Positions 8,401 through 16,632 of a stretch of 37,353 nt of DNA are shown here, piece after piece; within the stretch, counting starts at the first letter, position 1; each line of letters begins with the position of its first letter. The notes below the pieces were generated by a model. That model saw only the letters and a list, made by a program, of their open reading frames with translations. It made no database searches and was not told where the DNA came from. The DNA comes from an uncultured Phycisphaera sp. (GTDB lineage Bacteria; Planctomycetota; Phycisphaerae; Phycisphaerales; SM1A02), in contig CALFOM010000117.1 in assembly GCA_937919685.1 (NCBI GenBank), positions 1 through 37,353 on the forward strand. The letters are read 5' to 3'. A program made the position numbers and the translations under genes.

Positions 8401-9857
8401 CCTTCCAGTTCCTTGATCAGGGTGTCGACTTCCTTCCGCTTCTGGCGGATGTCCCGGTAGCTGATGTCCTTTCGAACGATCGCGGAACAAATTTCCGCGG
8501 CTTCCCGAGCCTCCTCCGCCGACTTCTCATGGCGAGCGAGATCGATCAGGGAGAGCATGAGGTCGTACCGAATCATGAGCTCGCGGTCCTTCTCCGTCCC
8601 ATCGAGCTTCTCGATCGCTTCACGGAATTCGCCCACGGCTTCCTGATGCCAGTTTTCGTGGGCGAAGCACTTCCCGAGCATGTGCGTGGCGCGAGTTCGG
8701 TACTTGGATTCGTCCTTGCACTGCTGGAACATCGCCATCGCGTCTTCGAAATTGCCTCGGTCGTACTCGATGGCGCCGAGTTCGAACTTGATGCCACGGT
8801 CCGTCGGATACTTCGCGACCCGCTCGTTGAACTCAACCGATCTCAACTTGAGGAGTTCCGCCTGAAGGGTGGCGGCTTCTTCGCCGCCTTCTCCGGCTTC
8901 GTCGAGCTTTCGAATGCGTTTCTTGAGGCGGTTCATCTTCACGTCGCCCGCAGCCATCTTGAAACGGTACTGTTTCGTCGACTCAAAGCCCTTCAGATAG
9001 ACCGCCGTCGCCGTCTCGTCGTCCTTCGGTGTGTCTAGTCTGCGAAGCAACTGTGCGTACTTGTTGATCGCGTCGGGGTTGTCGGGATTCTCCTCGGCCT
9101 CGATTCTCGCACGATCGATCGCCCGCTCGGAACCGGCGCCGCCGGAGAGCGATTCCTCGTCTTGCAGCGCCGACTGCTTGTCGGCGTCCTTGATGTGGCG
9201 TCGAAAGTCGCCGCCCTCCTCCGGCTGAGCCTGATTGAAGCCTCCTTCGGAGATGGTTCGTTGTGCCGAGAGTTGATTCAGTTCGGAGATTAGAGTCGAG
9301 TCCGAGGGATCGATCTGAATCGCCCGTTCCGCCGCAGCGAATGCTTCCTTCCAGGCGTCGACCTCACCGAAGAGATCCTTGCCCTGGGTATAGAGCTGCT
9401 TCGTCTGCTTCTTAGCCTTGAGCATCATCGCGAACATCCGCGGAGCGAGCCATTGGCCGAATTCTTTCTCGCCGGCCTTTCCGATCGCCTGCATCAGTTT
9501 CATCGCCAAGGGGAGATTGTTGATGTCCTTGGCCCATGCGAATTCCGCGACCGCCATCTTGTCGGCCGGGTTCGGCCCGTCGAGGGCTCGAATCTCCTTG
9601 CCCGATGCGGGCTTCCCGCTCGAATTGAGGTAACGGATCGCGGTCTCGTACAGCGCGAGGTGCGAGGCCATGTTGCCGGGCTCGAATCGGAGTCCACGGG
9701 CGTACATGTCGATCGCGTAGGAGTAGTTGCCGGTCTGGGCGACGGTCCGAGCGTGTTCAAAAAACTTTGCAGCCTTCTCGGGCTGCGCTCGCCATCCGCC
9801 GTCGGCGATTCCACTCGGAACCTCCTCTTCGGTCTTTTTCTTGCCGAACAACGCCAC
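8397..9857 (-). CDS. TPR-repeat protein of unknown function
   Basis: The proposed product has 486 residues starting MALFGKKKTEEEVP. The ORF can be read from ATG 9947, but GTG 9857 is preceded at good spacing by GAAGGAG, the clearest ribosome binding site in this part, so I use it. Helical repeat pairs resembling TPRs occur near the N-terminus (ARTVAQTGNYSYAIDMYARGLRFEPGN) and again in the last 200 residues (FELGAIEYDRGNFEDAMAMFQQCK). A charged coiled-coil-like stretch (KMNRLKKRIRKLDEA) lies between them. There is no signal peptide or membrane segment, so it is probably a cytoplasmic scaffold. Its stop overlaps the kdsB start by 4 bases, so the two are probably translated together, but no role in KDO or CTP metabolism can be shown. 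Confidence 0.8.
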   Translation of the reverse strand: MALFGKKKTEEEVPSGIADGGWRAQPEKAAKFFEHARTVAQTGNYSYAIDMYARGLRFEPGNMASHLALYETAIRYLNSSGKPASGKEIRALDGPNPADKMAVAEFAWAKDINNLPLAMKLMQAIGKAGEKEFGQWLAPRMFAMMLKAKKQTKQLYTQGKDLFGEVDAWKEAFAAAERAIQIDPSDSTLISELNQLSAQRTISEGGFNQAQPEEGGDFRRHIKDADKQSALQDEESLSGGAGSERAIDRARIEAEENPDNPDAINKYAQLLRRLDTPKDDETATAVYLKGFESTKQYRFKMAAGDVKMNRLKKRIRKLDEAGEGGEEAATLQAELLKLRSVEFNERVAKYPTDRGIKFELGAIEYDRGNFEDAMAMFQQCKDESKYRTRATHMLGKCFAHENWHQEAVGEFREAIEKLDGTEKDRELMIRYDLMLSLIDLARHEKSAEEAREAAEICSAIVRKDISYRDIRQKRKEVDTLIKELEG

Positions 9858-9876
9858 TCTGGGCTCCTTCGCGGTC
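9858..9876 (-). promoter_or_regulatory. Ribosome binding site deciding the GTG start of the TPR gene
   Basis: On the minus strand GAAGGAG lies about 6-7 bases before GTG 9857. It closely complements the 16S anti-Shine-Dalgarno sequence, while the upstream ATG at 9947 has nothing comparable. Confidence 0.65.
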
Positions 9877-10048
9877 TTGCGGCCGGTGTGCCACATGGTT
9901 GAATCGAGGACAAATGCCTCGCTCGAACGTTTCAAGGTACCCGCCACCGGCCGAGGAGGTCAATGGACCGGCGAGTCGATCTTCCGGTGGCCGGGCGGGT
10001 TTATTGTTCTTCGAATCGATCTTAGGGACCTGATGCAGATGGATCTTA

Positions 10049-10082
10049 TAGAACCCGGATTCAGCTAGAACCCGGATTCAGC
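10049..10082. repeat. Perfect 17-bp tandem duplication upstream of def
   Basis: The sequence tagaacccggattcagc occurs twice back to back (10049-10065 and 10066-10082) without mismatch, ending 23 bases before the GTG start of def. It lies in the 248-base divergent gap between the TPR gene and the def operon. It could be an operator pair or a recent slippage duplication. No recognised regulator motif is seen. Confidence 0.9.
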
Positions 10083-10105
10083 CTGGTTCATTACTATTTC
10101 CGACA

Positions 10106-10648
10106 GTGAACAGAAATCCAGCACAACCAGAGAAGATCGTTCTGTATCCAGATCCCGTCCTGACCCGTCGTGCAGGCCCCGTCGAGGTCTTTGATGAGCG
10201 GCTTCAATGCCTCGTCGATCGGATGGTGGAACTCATGCGGGAAGCGCAAGGGGCGGGCCTCGCGGCTCCCCAAGTGGGGATTTCACGGCGTCTCTTCGTG
10301 ATCGAGGACGACGCGAGACCGGAGGAGCCTCCCCAGCCGATGGTCTTCATCAATCCGGAGTTGGAACTCGGTGGAGATCTGGTCTCGTTCGAGGAGGGAT
10401 GCCTGAGCATCCCGGATGTCCGAGTCATGGTCCGCCGGCCTCAGCTGGTCCGCATCAAGGCGCTCGACGTTCATGGTGAGCCATTCGAACTCGAAGACGA
10501 GGATTTTCTTGCTCGGGTCTGGCAGCACGAGTTCGACCATCTCGAAGGCGTGCTCATCATCGATCGCATGAGTCCCCGGGATCGACTGGCGAATCGGCGA
10601 ACGTTGAAGGAAATGCGTCTGGACTTCGAGGAGGAGTTAGAACGATGA
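10106..10648 (+). CDS. def: Peptide deformylase
   Basis: Peptide deformylase removes the formyl group from the N-terminal methionine of new proteins. The protein has 180 residues. All three family motifs are present: GAGLAAPQ (49-56), EEGCLS (96-101) with metal ligand Cys99, and QHEFDH (140-145) with ligands His141 and His145 and catalytic Glu142. The start is GTG, the only reasonable start before the conserved region, and no Shine-Dalgarno sequence is obvious. It is the first gene of a plus-strand series; its stop overlaps the fmt start as ATGA, the common def-fmt pairing. The 17-bp tandem duplication lies directly upstream. The function is secure. Confidence 0.97.
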   Translation: MNRNPAQPEKIVLYPDPVLTRRAGPVEVFDERLQCLVDRMVELMREAQGAGLAAPQVGISRRLFVIEDDARPEEPPQPMVFINPELELGGDLVSFEEGCLSIPDVRVMVRRPQLVRIKALDVHGEPFELEDEDFLARVWQHEFDHLEGVLIIDRMSPRDRLANRRTLKEMRLDFEEELER

Positions 10649-11637
10649 CCGCGGACGGCCGACTTCGAATCGCCTTCCTTGGATCCGGGGCGTTCGGTCT
10701 CCCCACGCTTGAAGCGCTCGGAGCGGTCCACGACGTCGTCCTTGCCGTGTCGCAACCGGACCGACCCGCAGGACGGGGGAGGCAGTCGACCTGCACGCCA
10801 ATCTCCGCGCGGGTTCTCGAAGACCATGCACGGACCGACGGCCTCTTTGCGGAAACGGCGATTATCCGCACCGATGATGTGAATGCCGCGGCGGTTCGGG
10901 ATCGGATCGCCGACCTTCAGGCCGATGCGATGGTGGTGATCGCCTTCGGCCAGAAACTTGGGTCGGCCCTTCTCGATGGCCGTTTCGCCGTGAATCTTCA
11001 TGCGTCCCTGCTGCCTCGCTGGCGGGGCGCCGCGCCCATCAATCGGGCGATGATGGCCGGGGACCTTGAGACCGGGGTGAGTGTGATTTCGCTCGCGGAA
11101 CGCATGGATGCCGGAGGCGTGCATGCCATGCGATCGACGCCGATCGATCCAGCGGAGACCGCCGGGGAACTCCACGACCGTCTCGCCCGGCTGGGCATTG
11201 AACCGATGCTCGAAGTGCTGGAGAGATGGCAATCTCGTCTGGTCGAGACTGTGACCCAGGACGAGCACGCGGCGACGCCGGCCGCGAAACTGTCGAAGTC
11301 GGAGGCGACCGTCGATTTCGCGGCGCCGTCTTCTCTGGTTCGAGGGCGAATTCACGGCTTGGTTCCTTGGCCCGGCTGCCAGGTGGACGCGGTGTCACCG
11401 GATGGCGGTTCCCAACTCCTGAGAATCCACCGGGTGCTGGAGATGGACGAGTCGACCGGCGTTTTGCCGGGAACGATCGGCGAAGGGGGCGTCGTCGGTT
11501 GCGAGACCGGGTCGATCCGACTGCTCGAAGTTCAGGTGCCGGGCGGTCGTGCGATGGCCTGGGAAGACCTCCAACGGGGCCGACCGTTCCCGATCGGAAC
11601 GGTGTTGCGGCCACGATCGGCGGGAACGCCGACATGA
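10645..11637 (+). CDS. fmt: Methionyl-tRNA formyltransferase
   Basis: This enzyme transfers formyl from 10-formyltetrahydrofolate to Met-tRNA(fMet) for initiation. The protein has 330 residues. The N-terminal formyltransferase domain begins RIAFLGSGAFGLPTLEAL. The catalytic segment NLHASLLPRWRGAAPI supplies Asn117 and His119, and Asp155 in MDAGG is the probable third active-site residue. The C-terminal tRNA-binding domain begins around residue 210 with VRGRIHGLVPWPG. The length is normal, slightly above the E. coli protein. ATG overlaps the def stop, and its own stop overlaps the next start, both as ATGA, so coupled translation is very likely. Confidence 0.97.
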   Translation: MTADGRLRIAFLGSGAFGLPTLEALGAVHDVVLAVSQPDRPAGRGRQSTCTPISARVLEDHARTDGLFAETAIIRTDDVNAAAVRDRIADLQADAMVVIAFGQKLGSALLDGRFAVNLHASLLPRWRGAAPINRAMMAGDLETGVSVISLAERMDAGGVHAMRSTPIDPAETAGELHDRLARLGIEPMLEVLERWQSRLVETVTQDEHAATPAAKLSKSEATVDFAAPSSLVRGRIHGLVPWPGCQVDAVSPDGGSQLLRIHRVLEMDESTGVLPGTIGEGGVVGCETGSIRLLEVQVPGGRAMAWEDLQRGRPFPIGTVLRPRSAGTPT

Positions 11638-12425
11638 CGTCGCCACGCCGATCCAGAAGCTTTGTGGCGGAGTTCGCGTCCAACCTCTGGGACCTGCTCC
11701 AGGGACAAGTGGGGTCGGCGCGACGCGGTCGATTCGCCCCTTCGGCCCCGAAGGCGAAGTCGGCGCGTCCTCCCCGAAGATCACGCGGATCAGTGCCGCC
11801 GGCGGCACCGACCCCGGCCGTGAAGGGCCGGAGTTCCCGCCAACAGGGGCGGTATGACGAACTCGTGAAGACGATGAAGGTCGAATTCGGGTTGCGGGTG
11901 GTGCGATGGCGATCCAGTACCAGCGGGTGTGCCTGGCAGGTCTTTTATCAGGACGGTTCCGTCGCCCGGTTGATCGAATCGCCCTATCCCCGAGGGCCGA
12001 TGAGTTGCGCGGTGTTTCTGCACGAGGTCGGGCACCATGCCATCGGGTTCAAGACCTTTCGGCCTCGATGCCGAGAGGAGTATCACGCCTGGCGTTGGTC
12101 CTTCGAAAAGATGCTCGAACTGGACTTCAACCTCACCGAATCCGTCCGGCGGCGGCGGGATGAGGCGTTGCACTATGCCGTGGCGAAAGCCGCTCGACGA
12201 GGTCTGAAACGACTCCCAGCAGAACTGATTCCGTTTCTCGAACCGCGGTCCCGGGATCTCGAACCGTTGCCCGCACTGCTCGAGCCGCCCGTGAACCCGG
12301 TGCTCGCCGCCCGAATCAGGGCAGAGCGCGAGACGCTGGGGAATGTCGGGGGATCAGCGGAGGACGATCTCGGGACGGTTGTCGAATCCGGCGGGGTCGC
12401 CATCGGCGTGGAGCGTGGCGGGTAG
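11634..12425 (+). CDS. Putative HEXXH zinc metallopeptidase, family not recognised
   Basis: The proposed product has 263 residues from ATG 11634, which overlaps the fmt stop as ATGA. The longer ORF from 11226 lies inside fmt and is rejected. The first 70 residues are basic and rich in Pro, Ala and Ser, probably disordered. A folded part begins near 72. It contains HEVGHHAIG (HEXXH at 130-134), and 15 residues later CREEYHAW, where Glu148 or Glu149 could be the third zinc ligand, as in gluzincin or ImmA/IrrE-like peptidases. The tail is again Gly/Val-rich. There is no signal peptide, so it is probably cytoplasmic. It sits between fmt and queA with a 12-base gap to queA. The substrate is unknown; peptidase activity is inferred from one motif. 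Confidence 0.65.
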   Translation: MTSPRRSRSFVAEFASNLWDLLQGQVGSARRGRFAPSAPKAKSARPPRRSRGSVPPAAPTPAVKGRSSRQQGRYDELVKTMKVEFGLRVVRWRSSTSGCAWQVFYQDGSVARLIESPYPRGPMSCAVFLHEVGHHAIGFKTFRPRCREEYHAWRWSFEKMLELDFNLTESVRRRRDEALHYAVAKAARRGLKRLPAELIPFLEPRSRDLEPLPALLEPPVNPVLAARIRAERETLGNVGGSAEDDLGTVVESGGVAIGVERGG

Positions 12426-12437
12426 CATCGGAATTCG

Positions 12438-13616
12438 ATGGGGCTCCGTACTGATCAACTCGATTTCGAATTCGACCCGGCGCTCGTCGCGGCGTCGCCG
12501 GTCGAGCCTCGCGACGCCGCGCGGCTGCTGGTGGTGACGCTCCCCCCAATCGATGCGGACGATGGCCGTGAATGCGGCCTCGATCATCTTCAGGTTCGTG
12601 ATCTTCCGGACCTGCTCGAGAGAGGGGATCGGCTGGTGCTCAACGAGACGAGAGTGGTCCCTGCCCGCATTGCCTGCCGCCGGGTGGACACCGGGGGGCT
12701 CATCGACGGATTGCTCTCTGAAGCAGTCGGCGTCGGGCGTTGGTGGGCGATGCTCCGCAAAAGTCGTCGACTTCAGCCCGGGCACGAACTCCGGGTGATC
12801 GGTCATCGGGGGCAGGACACAGATTTTCGCCTCGTGGTCGAGGATCTCGACTCGGAGGGGCGGGTTCTCGTGGTGCTGAAAGTCGACGGGGACCCTTCGG
12901 GACCGGGGTCGGCAGTGGGCCATGATCAAGTGCTGGCACTCTGGCAGCAGGCAGGCCTCGTGCCGCTCCCGCCGTATATCCGGCATGCTCGCCGCGATCG
13001 TGGCCTTCCGGAGACCGATCCCCATGACCCTGACTGGTACCAGACGACCTTCGCGGCGCTCGACGACCCGACGGCATCCGTCGCGGCTCCGACCGCCGGG
13101 CTGCATCTGACCGAGGGCATGAGACAACGGCTCTCCGTGCGAGGAATCGAGGAGGTTCGCATCTCGCTGGAAGTCGGAGCTGGGACGTTTAAGCCCGTAG
13201 AAGAGGACGAACTCGACGCGCATCCAATGCACGAGGAGCGATGCCTGATCACCCCGACGGCGGTTTCGGCCATCCGAGAATGCGAAACCGCCCGGCAACG
13301 CGGCGAAGGACGGTTCGTGGCGGTTGGTACCACCAGCGTGCGAACGCTCGAATCGATGCCGGACCTTGACCATCTGCCGGCGTTGATCGAAGGGCGGCAC
13401 CAGTGGAGAACCGATCTTTTGATCCAGCCGGGATATGAGTTTCGTCGGGTTGATTCGATGCTGACCAACTTCCATTTGCCTCGCTCGACATTGCTTGCTC
13501 TGGTCGCCGCCATGATCGGCCTCGAACGAATGCACGACGTCTACGCCACCGCGATCGCGGAGCGGTACCGCTTCTTCAGCTACGGAGATGCGATGTTCAT
13601 ACGGCGTCCAAGATGA
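12438..13616 (+). CDS. queA: S-adenosylmethionine:tRNA ribosyltransferase-isomerase
   Basis: QueA transfers and rearranges the ribosyl part of AdoMet onto preQ1 in tRNA to give epoxyqueuosine, the penultimate queuosine step. The protein has 392 residues, slightly longer than the usual 340-360. Family motifs in order are LPLPPYIRHAR, VAAPTAGLHLTE, VGAGTFKPV, GTTSVRTLES, MLTNFHLPRSTLLALV and the C-terminal YRFFSYGDAMFI. Extra residues lie in the N-terminal third. It starts 12 bases after the putative peptidase gene and runs in the same direction as murE. QueG, the next enzyme of the pathway, is encoded at 31146-32264 in another operon. Confidence 0.96.
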   Translation: MGLRTDQLDFEFDPALVAASPVEPRDAARLLVVTLPPIDADDGRECGLDHLQVRDLPDLLERGDRLVLNETRVVPARIACRRVDTGGLIDGLLSEAVGVGRWWAMLRKSRRLQPGHELRVIGHRGQDTDFRLVVEDLDSEGRVLVVLKVDGDPSGPGSAVGHDQVLALWQQAGLVPLPPYIRHARRDRGLPETDPHDPDWYQTTFAALDDPTASVAAPTAGLHLTEGMRQRLSVRGIEEVRISLEVGAGTFKPVEEDELDAHPMHEERCLITPTAVSAIRECETARQRGEGRFVAVGTTSVRTLESMPDLDHLPALIEGRHQWRTDLLIQPGYEFRRVDSMLTNFHLPRSTLLALVAAMIGLERMHDVYATAIAERYRFFSYGDAMFIRRPR

Positions 13617-13684
13617 TGAAACGCTCGCATTGAAGGAACCCAGCTCGAATGGTCGATTCATCCAGCACACCATCAAGGAAACGA

Positions 13685-15229
13685 ATGGCCCGCGATACGA
13701 GCCTTGATCAACTGCTCGAAGACGTGGCGCTCGCCGGGACGATTCGCGTCGTCGCCGGGGACGCCGTCAGTGGCCATCTCTGTGGCATCACCGAAGACAG
13801 CCGAATCGTGGAGCCGGGGTTTCTTTTTATCGCTCGTTCGGGTTTCGATCACGACGGTGCCGACCACATCGAGGATGCGATTGATCGAGGCGCCACGGCG
13901 ATTCTGGCTTTGCCGGAGGTGGCCAGTCGGGTTCCCCCGCCGGTCATCGGGCTCGCCGCGGACGATCCGGGCTCGGCGGGCGGCGAGTTGGCCCTTCTCT
14001 GGAATGGACGGCCAGATCGCAGTCTCGACCTCGTGGGCGTCACCGGAACCAACGGCAAGACCACGGTTGCGACCCTGGTCCGGCAGATCCTCGACCGGAC
14101 ACTCGGTCGCACGGGCCTCCTGGGGACGGTCGAGATTCATGACGGTCGGTCCACGAAACCAGCCCGTTTGACCACCCCGGGCCGAGTGGCGCTCGCCGGC
14201 ATCCTCGGGGATATGGTGGATCGTTCCTGCAGGGCAGCGGTGATGGAGGTTTCGAGTCACGCGCTGGATCAGGGACGGACTGCAGGCCTCGACTTCCGGG
14301 TCGCCGTCTTCACCAACCTCTCCGGTGATCATCTGGACTACCACGGATCGATGGAACGCTACGGGGCGGCCAAGGCGAGCCTGTTCGCGGGACTTCGAAA
14401 CGATGCGACTGCGATTGTCAATCTCGAGGATGAAGCCGCGGGCGTCATGCTCGGTCGTTGCCTCGCGAATCGGATCGGTATCGCGCCGGCGAGTTTCGAA
14501 TGCGACGCGGTTTCGGAAATCGCAGTCGTCCGACATGCCGTGATCGACCGAAGTTTTGATGGCATGACGCTCGCCATCACCACGCCTGAGGGCGTGAGAC
14601 ACGAAATTTCCGTCCCGCTGGTCGGCGAACACAACGCATTCAACGTCACGGCGGCGGTGACCGTCGCGGTCGCGCTGGGCGCATCATGGGAGGCGGCATT
14701 GGAGGTCCTTCCGGCGATTCAGGCACCGCGGGGAAGGCTTCAACCGGTGCACCAGACGATCGATGATATTCGAGTCTTCGTGGACTACGCGCACACCGAC
14801 GACGCCCTGGTCAACGTGCTTGCCGGGGTTCGGCCCACGGTGCCACCGGGAGCGGACTTGCTCGTCGTCTTCGGCGCCGGGGGTGATCGGGATCGATCGA
14901 AACGTCCTCGTATGATGAAGGCAGCGCTGGAAGGCGCGGATCGAGTCGTGGTGACCAGCGACAATCCCCGGACCGAGAATCCCGCCGCGATCGTGGCGGA
15001 GATCGTCTCCGAAGCCACGAAGGCCGAACTGGAACGAACGATCTGCGAGGTGGATCGCCGAACGGCAATCGCGTCCACCATCGCGGGTGCCGGTCCGGGC
15101 GATGTTCTGATCATCGCGGGAAAAGGCCACGAGGACTACCAGATCATTGGCGTCGATCGAGTGCACTTCGACGACGTCGAGGAAGCAGGCGCCGCCCTAG
15201 CTCGCCGTCGTGGGAGGGTGGGGTCATGA
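13685..15229 (+). CDS. murE: UDP-MurNAc-tripeptide synthetase, probable meso-diaminopimelate type
   Basis: MurE adds the third amino acid to UDP-MurNAc-L-Ala-D-Glu in the cytoplasm. From ATG 13685 the product has 514 residues. The ATP-binding loop is GVTGTNGKTT (about 118-127), followed by MEVSSHALDQGR, FTNLSGDHLDYHG, HNAFNVTAA and VDYAHTDDAL. The motif SDNPRTENP near the C-terminus carries the DNPR sequence linked to meso-diaminopimelate rather than lysine. I chose 13685 because AAGGA lies 5 bases before it; the in-frame ATG 13649 has AAGGA 11 bases before it and adds 12 unconserved residues. The stop overlaps the murF start as ATGA. Confidence 0.96.
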   Translation: MARDTSLDQLLEDVALAGTIRVVAGDAVSGHLCGITEDSRIVEPGFLFIARSGFDHDGADHIEDAIDRGATAILALPEVASRVPPPVIGLAADDPGSAGGELALLWNGRPDRSLDLVGVTGTNGKTTVATLVRQILDRTLGRTGLLGTVEIHDGRSTKPARLTTPGRVALAGILGDMVDRSCRAAVMEVSSHALDQGRTAGLDFRVAVFTNLSGDHLDYHGSMERYGAAKASLFAGLRNDATAIVNLEDEAAGVMLGRCLANRIGIAPASFECDAVSEIAVVRHAVIDRSFDGMTLAITTPEGVRHEISVPLVGEHNAFNVTAAVTVAVALGASWEAALEVLPAIQAPRGRLQPVHQTIDDIRVFVDYAHTDDALVNVLAGVRPTVPPGADLLVVFGAGGDRDRSKRPRMMKAALEGADRVVVTSDNPRTENPAAIVAEIVSEATKAELERTICEVDRRTAIASTIAGAGPGDVLIIAGKGHEDYQIIGVDRVHFDDVEEAGAALARRRGRVGS

Positions 15230-16632
15230 TCGAATCCAGCCTCGACGAGATCGCGGTCGTGGTGAAGGGCCGGGTCGTCGGTGACGGATCTCGTTCTTTC
15301 CGCGGCGTCGGCACCGATACTCGTGCGGACTTGAAGGGCCGCCTGTTCGTGGCGATTCCGGGAGAGAACCACGATGGTCACGACCATCTCGAAGCCGCCC
15401 TGGCCGCAGGCGCGTCCTCCGTGTTGATCGAATCGGATTTCGTCGATCACGGTGGAGTTCTGCCGGAAGGGCTGAATGGCGTGGTGGTGACGTCGGTTCG
15501 ACCCGCACTGGCCGCGATGGCGTCGGCGCATCGAGCGGACCTGAACGGGGTGGTGATCGGCATCACGGGCTCTTCGGGAAAGACCACGGTTCGTTCGATG
15601 GCCCAAAGCGTGCTGGGTCTCAAGGGCTCCGGAACCGCAAGCATCCGGAGTTTCAACAACGACCTCGGCGTGCCGCTCACCATTCTTGCGGCGTCGAAGG
15701 ACGATGCATGGCTGCTCTTGGAGATCGGCACGAATGCGCCGGGCGAGATCGCATCTCTGACCGCGATCGCCAGGCCCACGATTGGCATCATCACCGGAAT
15801 TGGCCGAGCCCATCTCGGCGGCTTCGGCTCCGAGGCGGCGATCGCCGCGGAGAAGGCGTCGATGTTGGATGTGATCGGCGCAGAGCCCGGAGGCCTCGCG
15901 ATCGTCAACGTCGATGGATCGGCGATGCGATTGGAGCTGGAACAGCGCCGCGATTCAGGACTGGAAATCACCACCTACGGCGAGGCCGACGATGCCGATC
16001 GCCACCTCGACGCTCGAGAAGTGCTTCCCTCCGGCGGCCAGCGAATCAAGATCGGGGACTTTTGGGCGGATCTTTCGCTGGACGGCCGTCATAACGCCAT
16101 CAATGCCGTCGGCGTTCACGAACTGGCTCGCCGGCTGGGCGTCGACGACGTCGGAGTCGCCGCGGTGTTCCGCACGCTGGAGCCGCCGGCGATGCGATTC
16201 GTCAGGCATTCGATCGATGGGGTTCTGGTGATCGACGATACCTACAACGCGAACCCTGAATCGATGCGGGCGTCGCTCGAGACTTTTGCCGAGGTGGCGG
16301 CGACCGCCGAGCGGCGAGTCGTGGTTTTGGGTGCGATGCACGAACTCGGCCCGGCGTCGGAATCACTGCATCTTGAAATCGGAGCACTGGCCGCAGGCAT
16401 CGCCGACGAACTGGTTCTGGTCGGTGAGCCGGAAGCGACGTGGATGCAACGGGGGGCGCGAGCGAAGGAGTTCGCTGGACGGGTGACGACGTCGGTGGAT
16501 GTCGCGGCGGCGACGGCGTTCCTCGAACCTCGCGTACGACGGGGGGATGCGATCCTACTCAAGGGATCGCGCCGAGTGAGTCTTGAAATCATGGTTCGGG
16601 GGCTGATCAAGCCCGGGGAGGTTCGCGCGTGA
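15226..16632 (+). CDS. murF: UDP-MurNAc-tripeptide:D-alanyl-D-alanine ligase
   Basis: MurF attaches D-Ala-D-Ala to the UDP-MurNAc-tripeptide, completing the cytoplasmic pentapeptide. The protein has 468 residues, the usual size. The N-terminal UDP-substrate domain contains GVGTDTRADLKGRLFVAIPG. The ATP loop is ITGSSGKTT (113-121), followed by SFNNDLGVPLTIL, LEIGTNAPGEI, RHNAINA and VIDDTYNANPESM, all characteristic of MurF. It is coupled to murE (ATGA) upstream and to mraY (GTGA) downstream, the normal dcw order. Confidence 0.97.
   Translation: MIESSLDEIAVVVKGRVVGDGSRSFRGVGTDTRADLKGRLFVAIPGENHDGHDHLEAALAAGASSVLIESDFVDHGGVLPEGLNGVVVTSVRPALAAMASAHRADLNGVVIGITGSSGKTTVRSMAQSVLGLKGSGTASIRSFNNDLGVPLTILAASKDDAWLLLEIGTNAPGEIASLTAIARPTIGIITGIGRAHLGGFGSEAAIAAEKASMLDVIGAEPGGLAIVNVDGSAMRLELEQRRDSGLEITTYGEADDADRHLDAREVLPSGGQRIKIGDFWADLSLDGRHNAINAVGVHELARRLGVDDVGVAAVFRTLEPPAMRFVRHSIDGVLVIDDTYNANPESMRASLETFAEVAATAERRVVVLGAMHELGPASESLHLEIGALAAGIADELVLVGEPEATWMQRGARAKEFAGRVTTSVDVAAATAFLEPRVRRGDAILLKGSRRVSLEIMVRGLIKPGEVRA

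Noticed and set aside
9984-10060. Sigma-70 promoter for the def operon
   Set aside because: TTGTTC and TATAGA are present but not at workable spacing from each other, so no promoter is called.
12354-13676. 440-residue ORF on - opposite queA
   Set aside because: It is a shadow of queA; the plus frame carries every queA motif.
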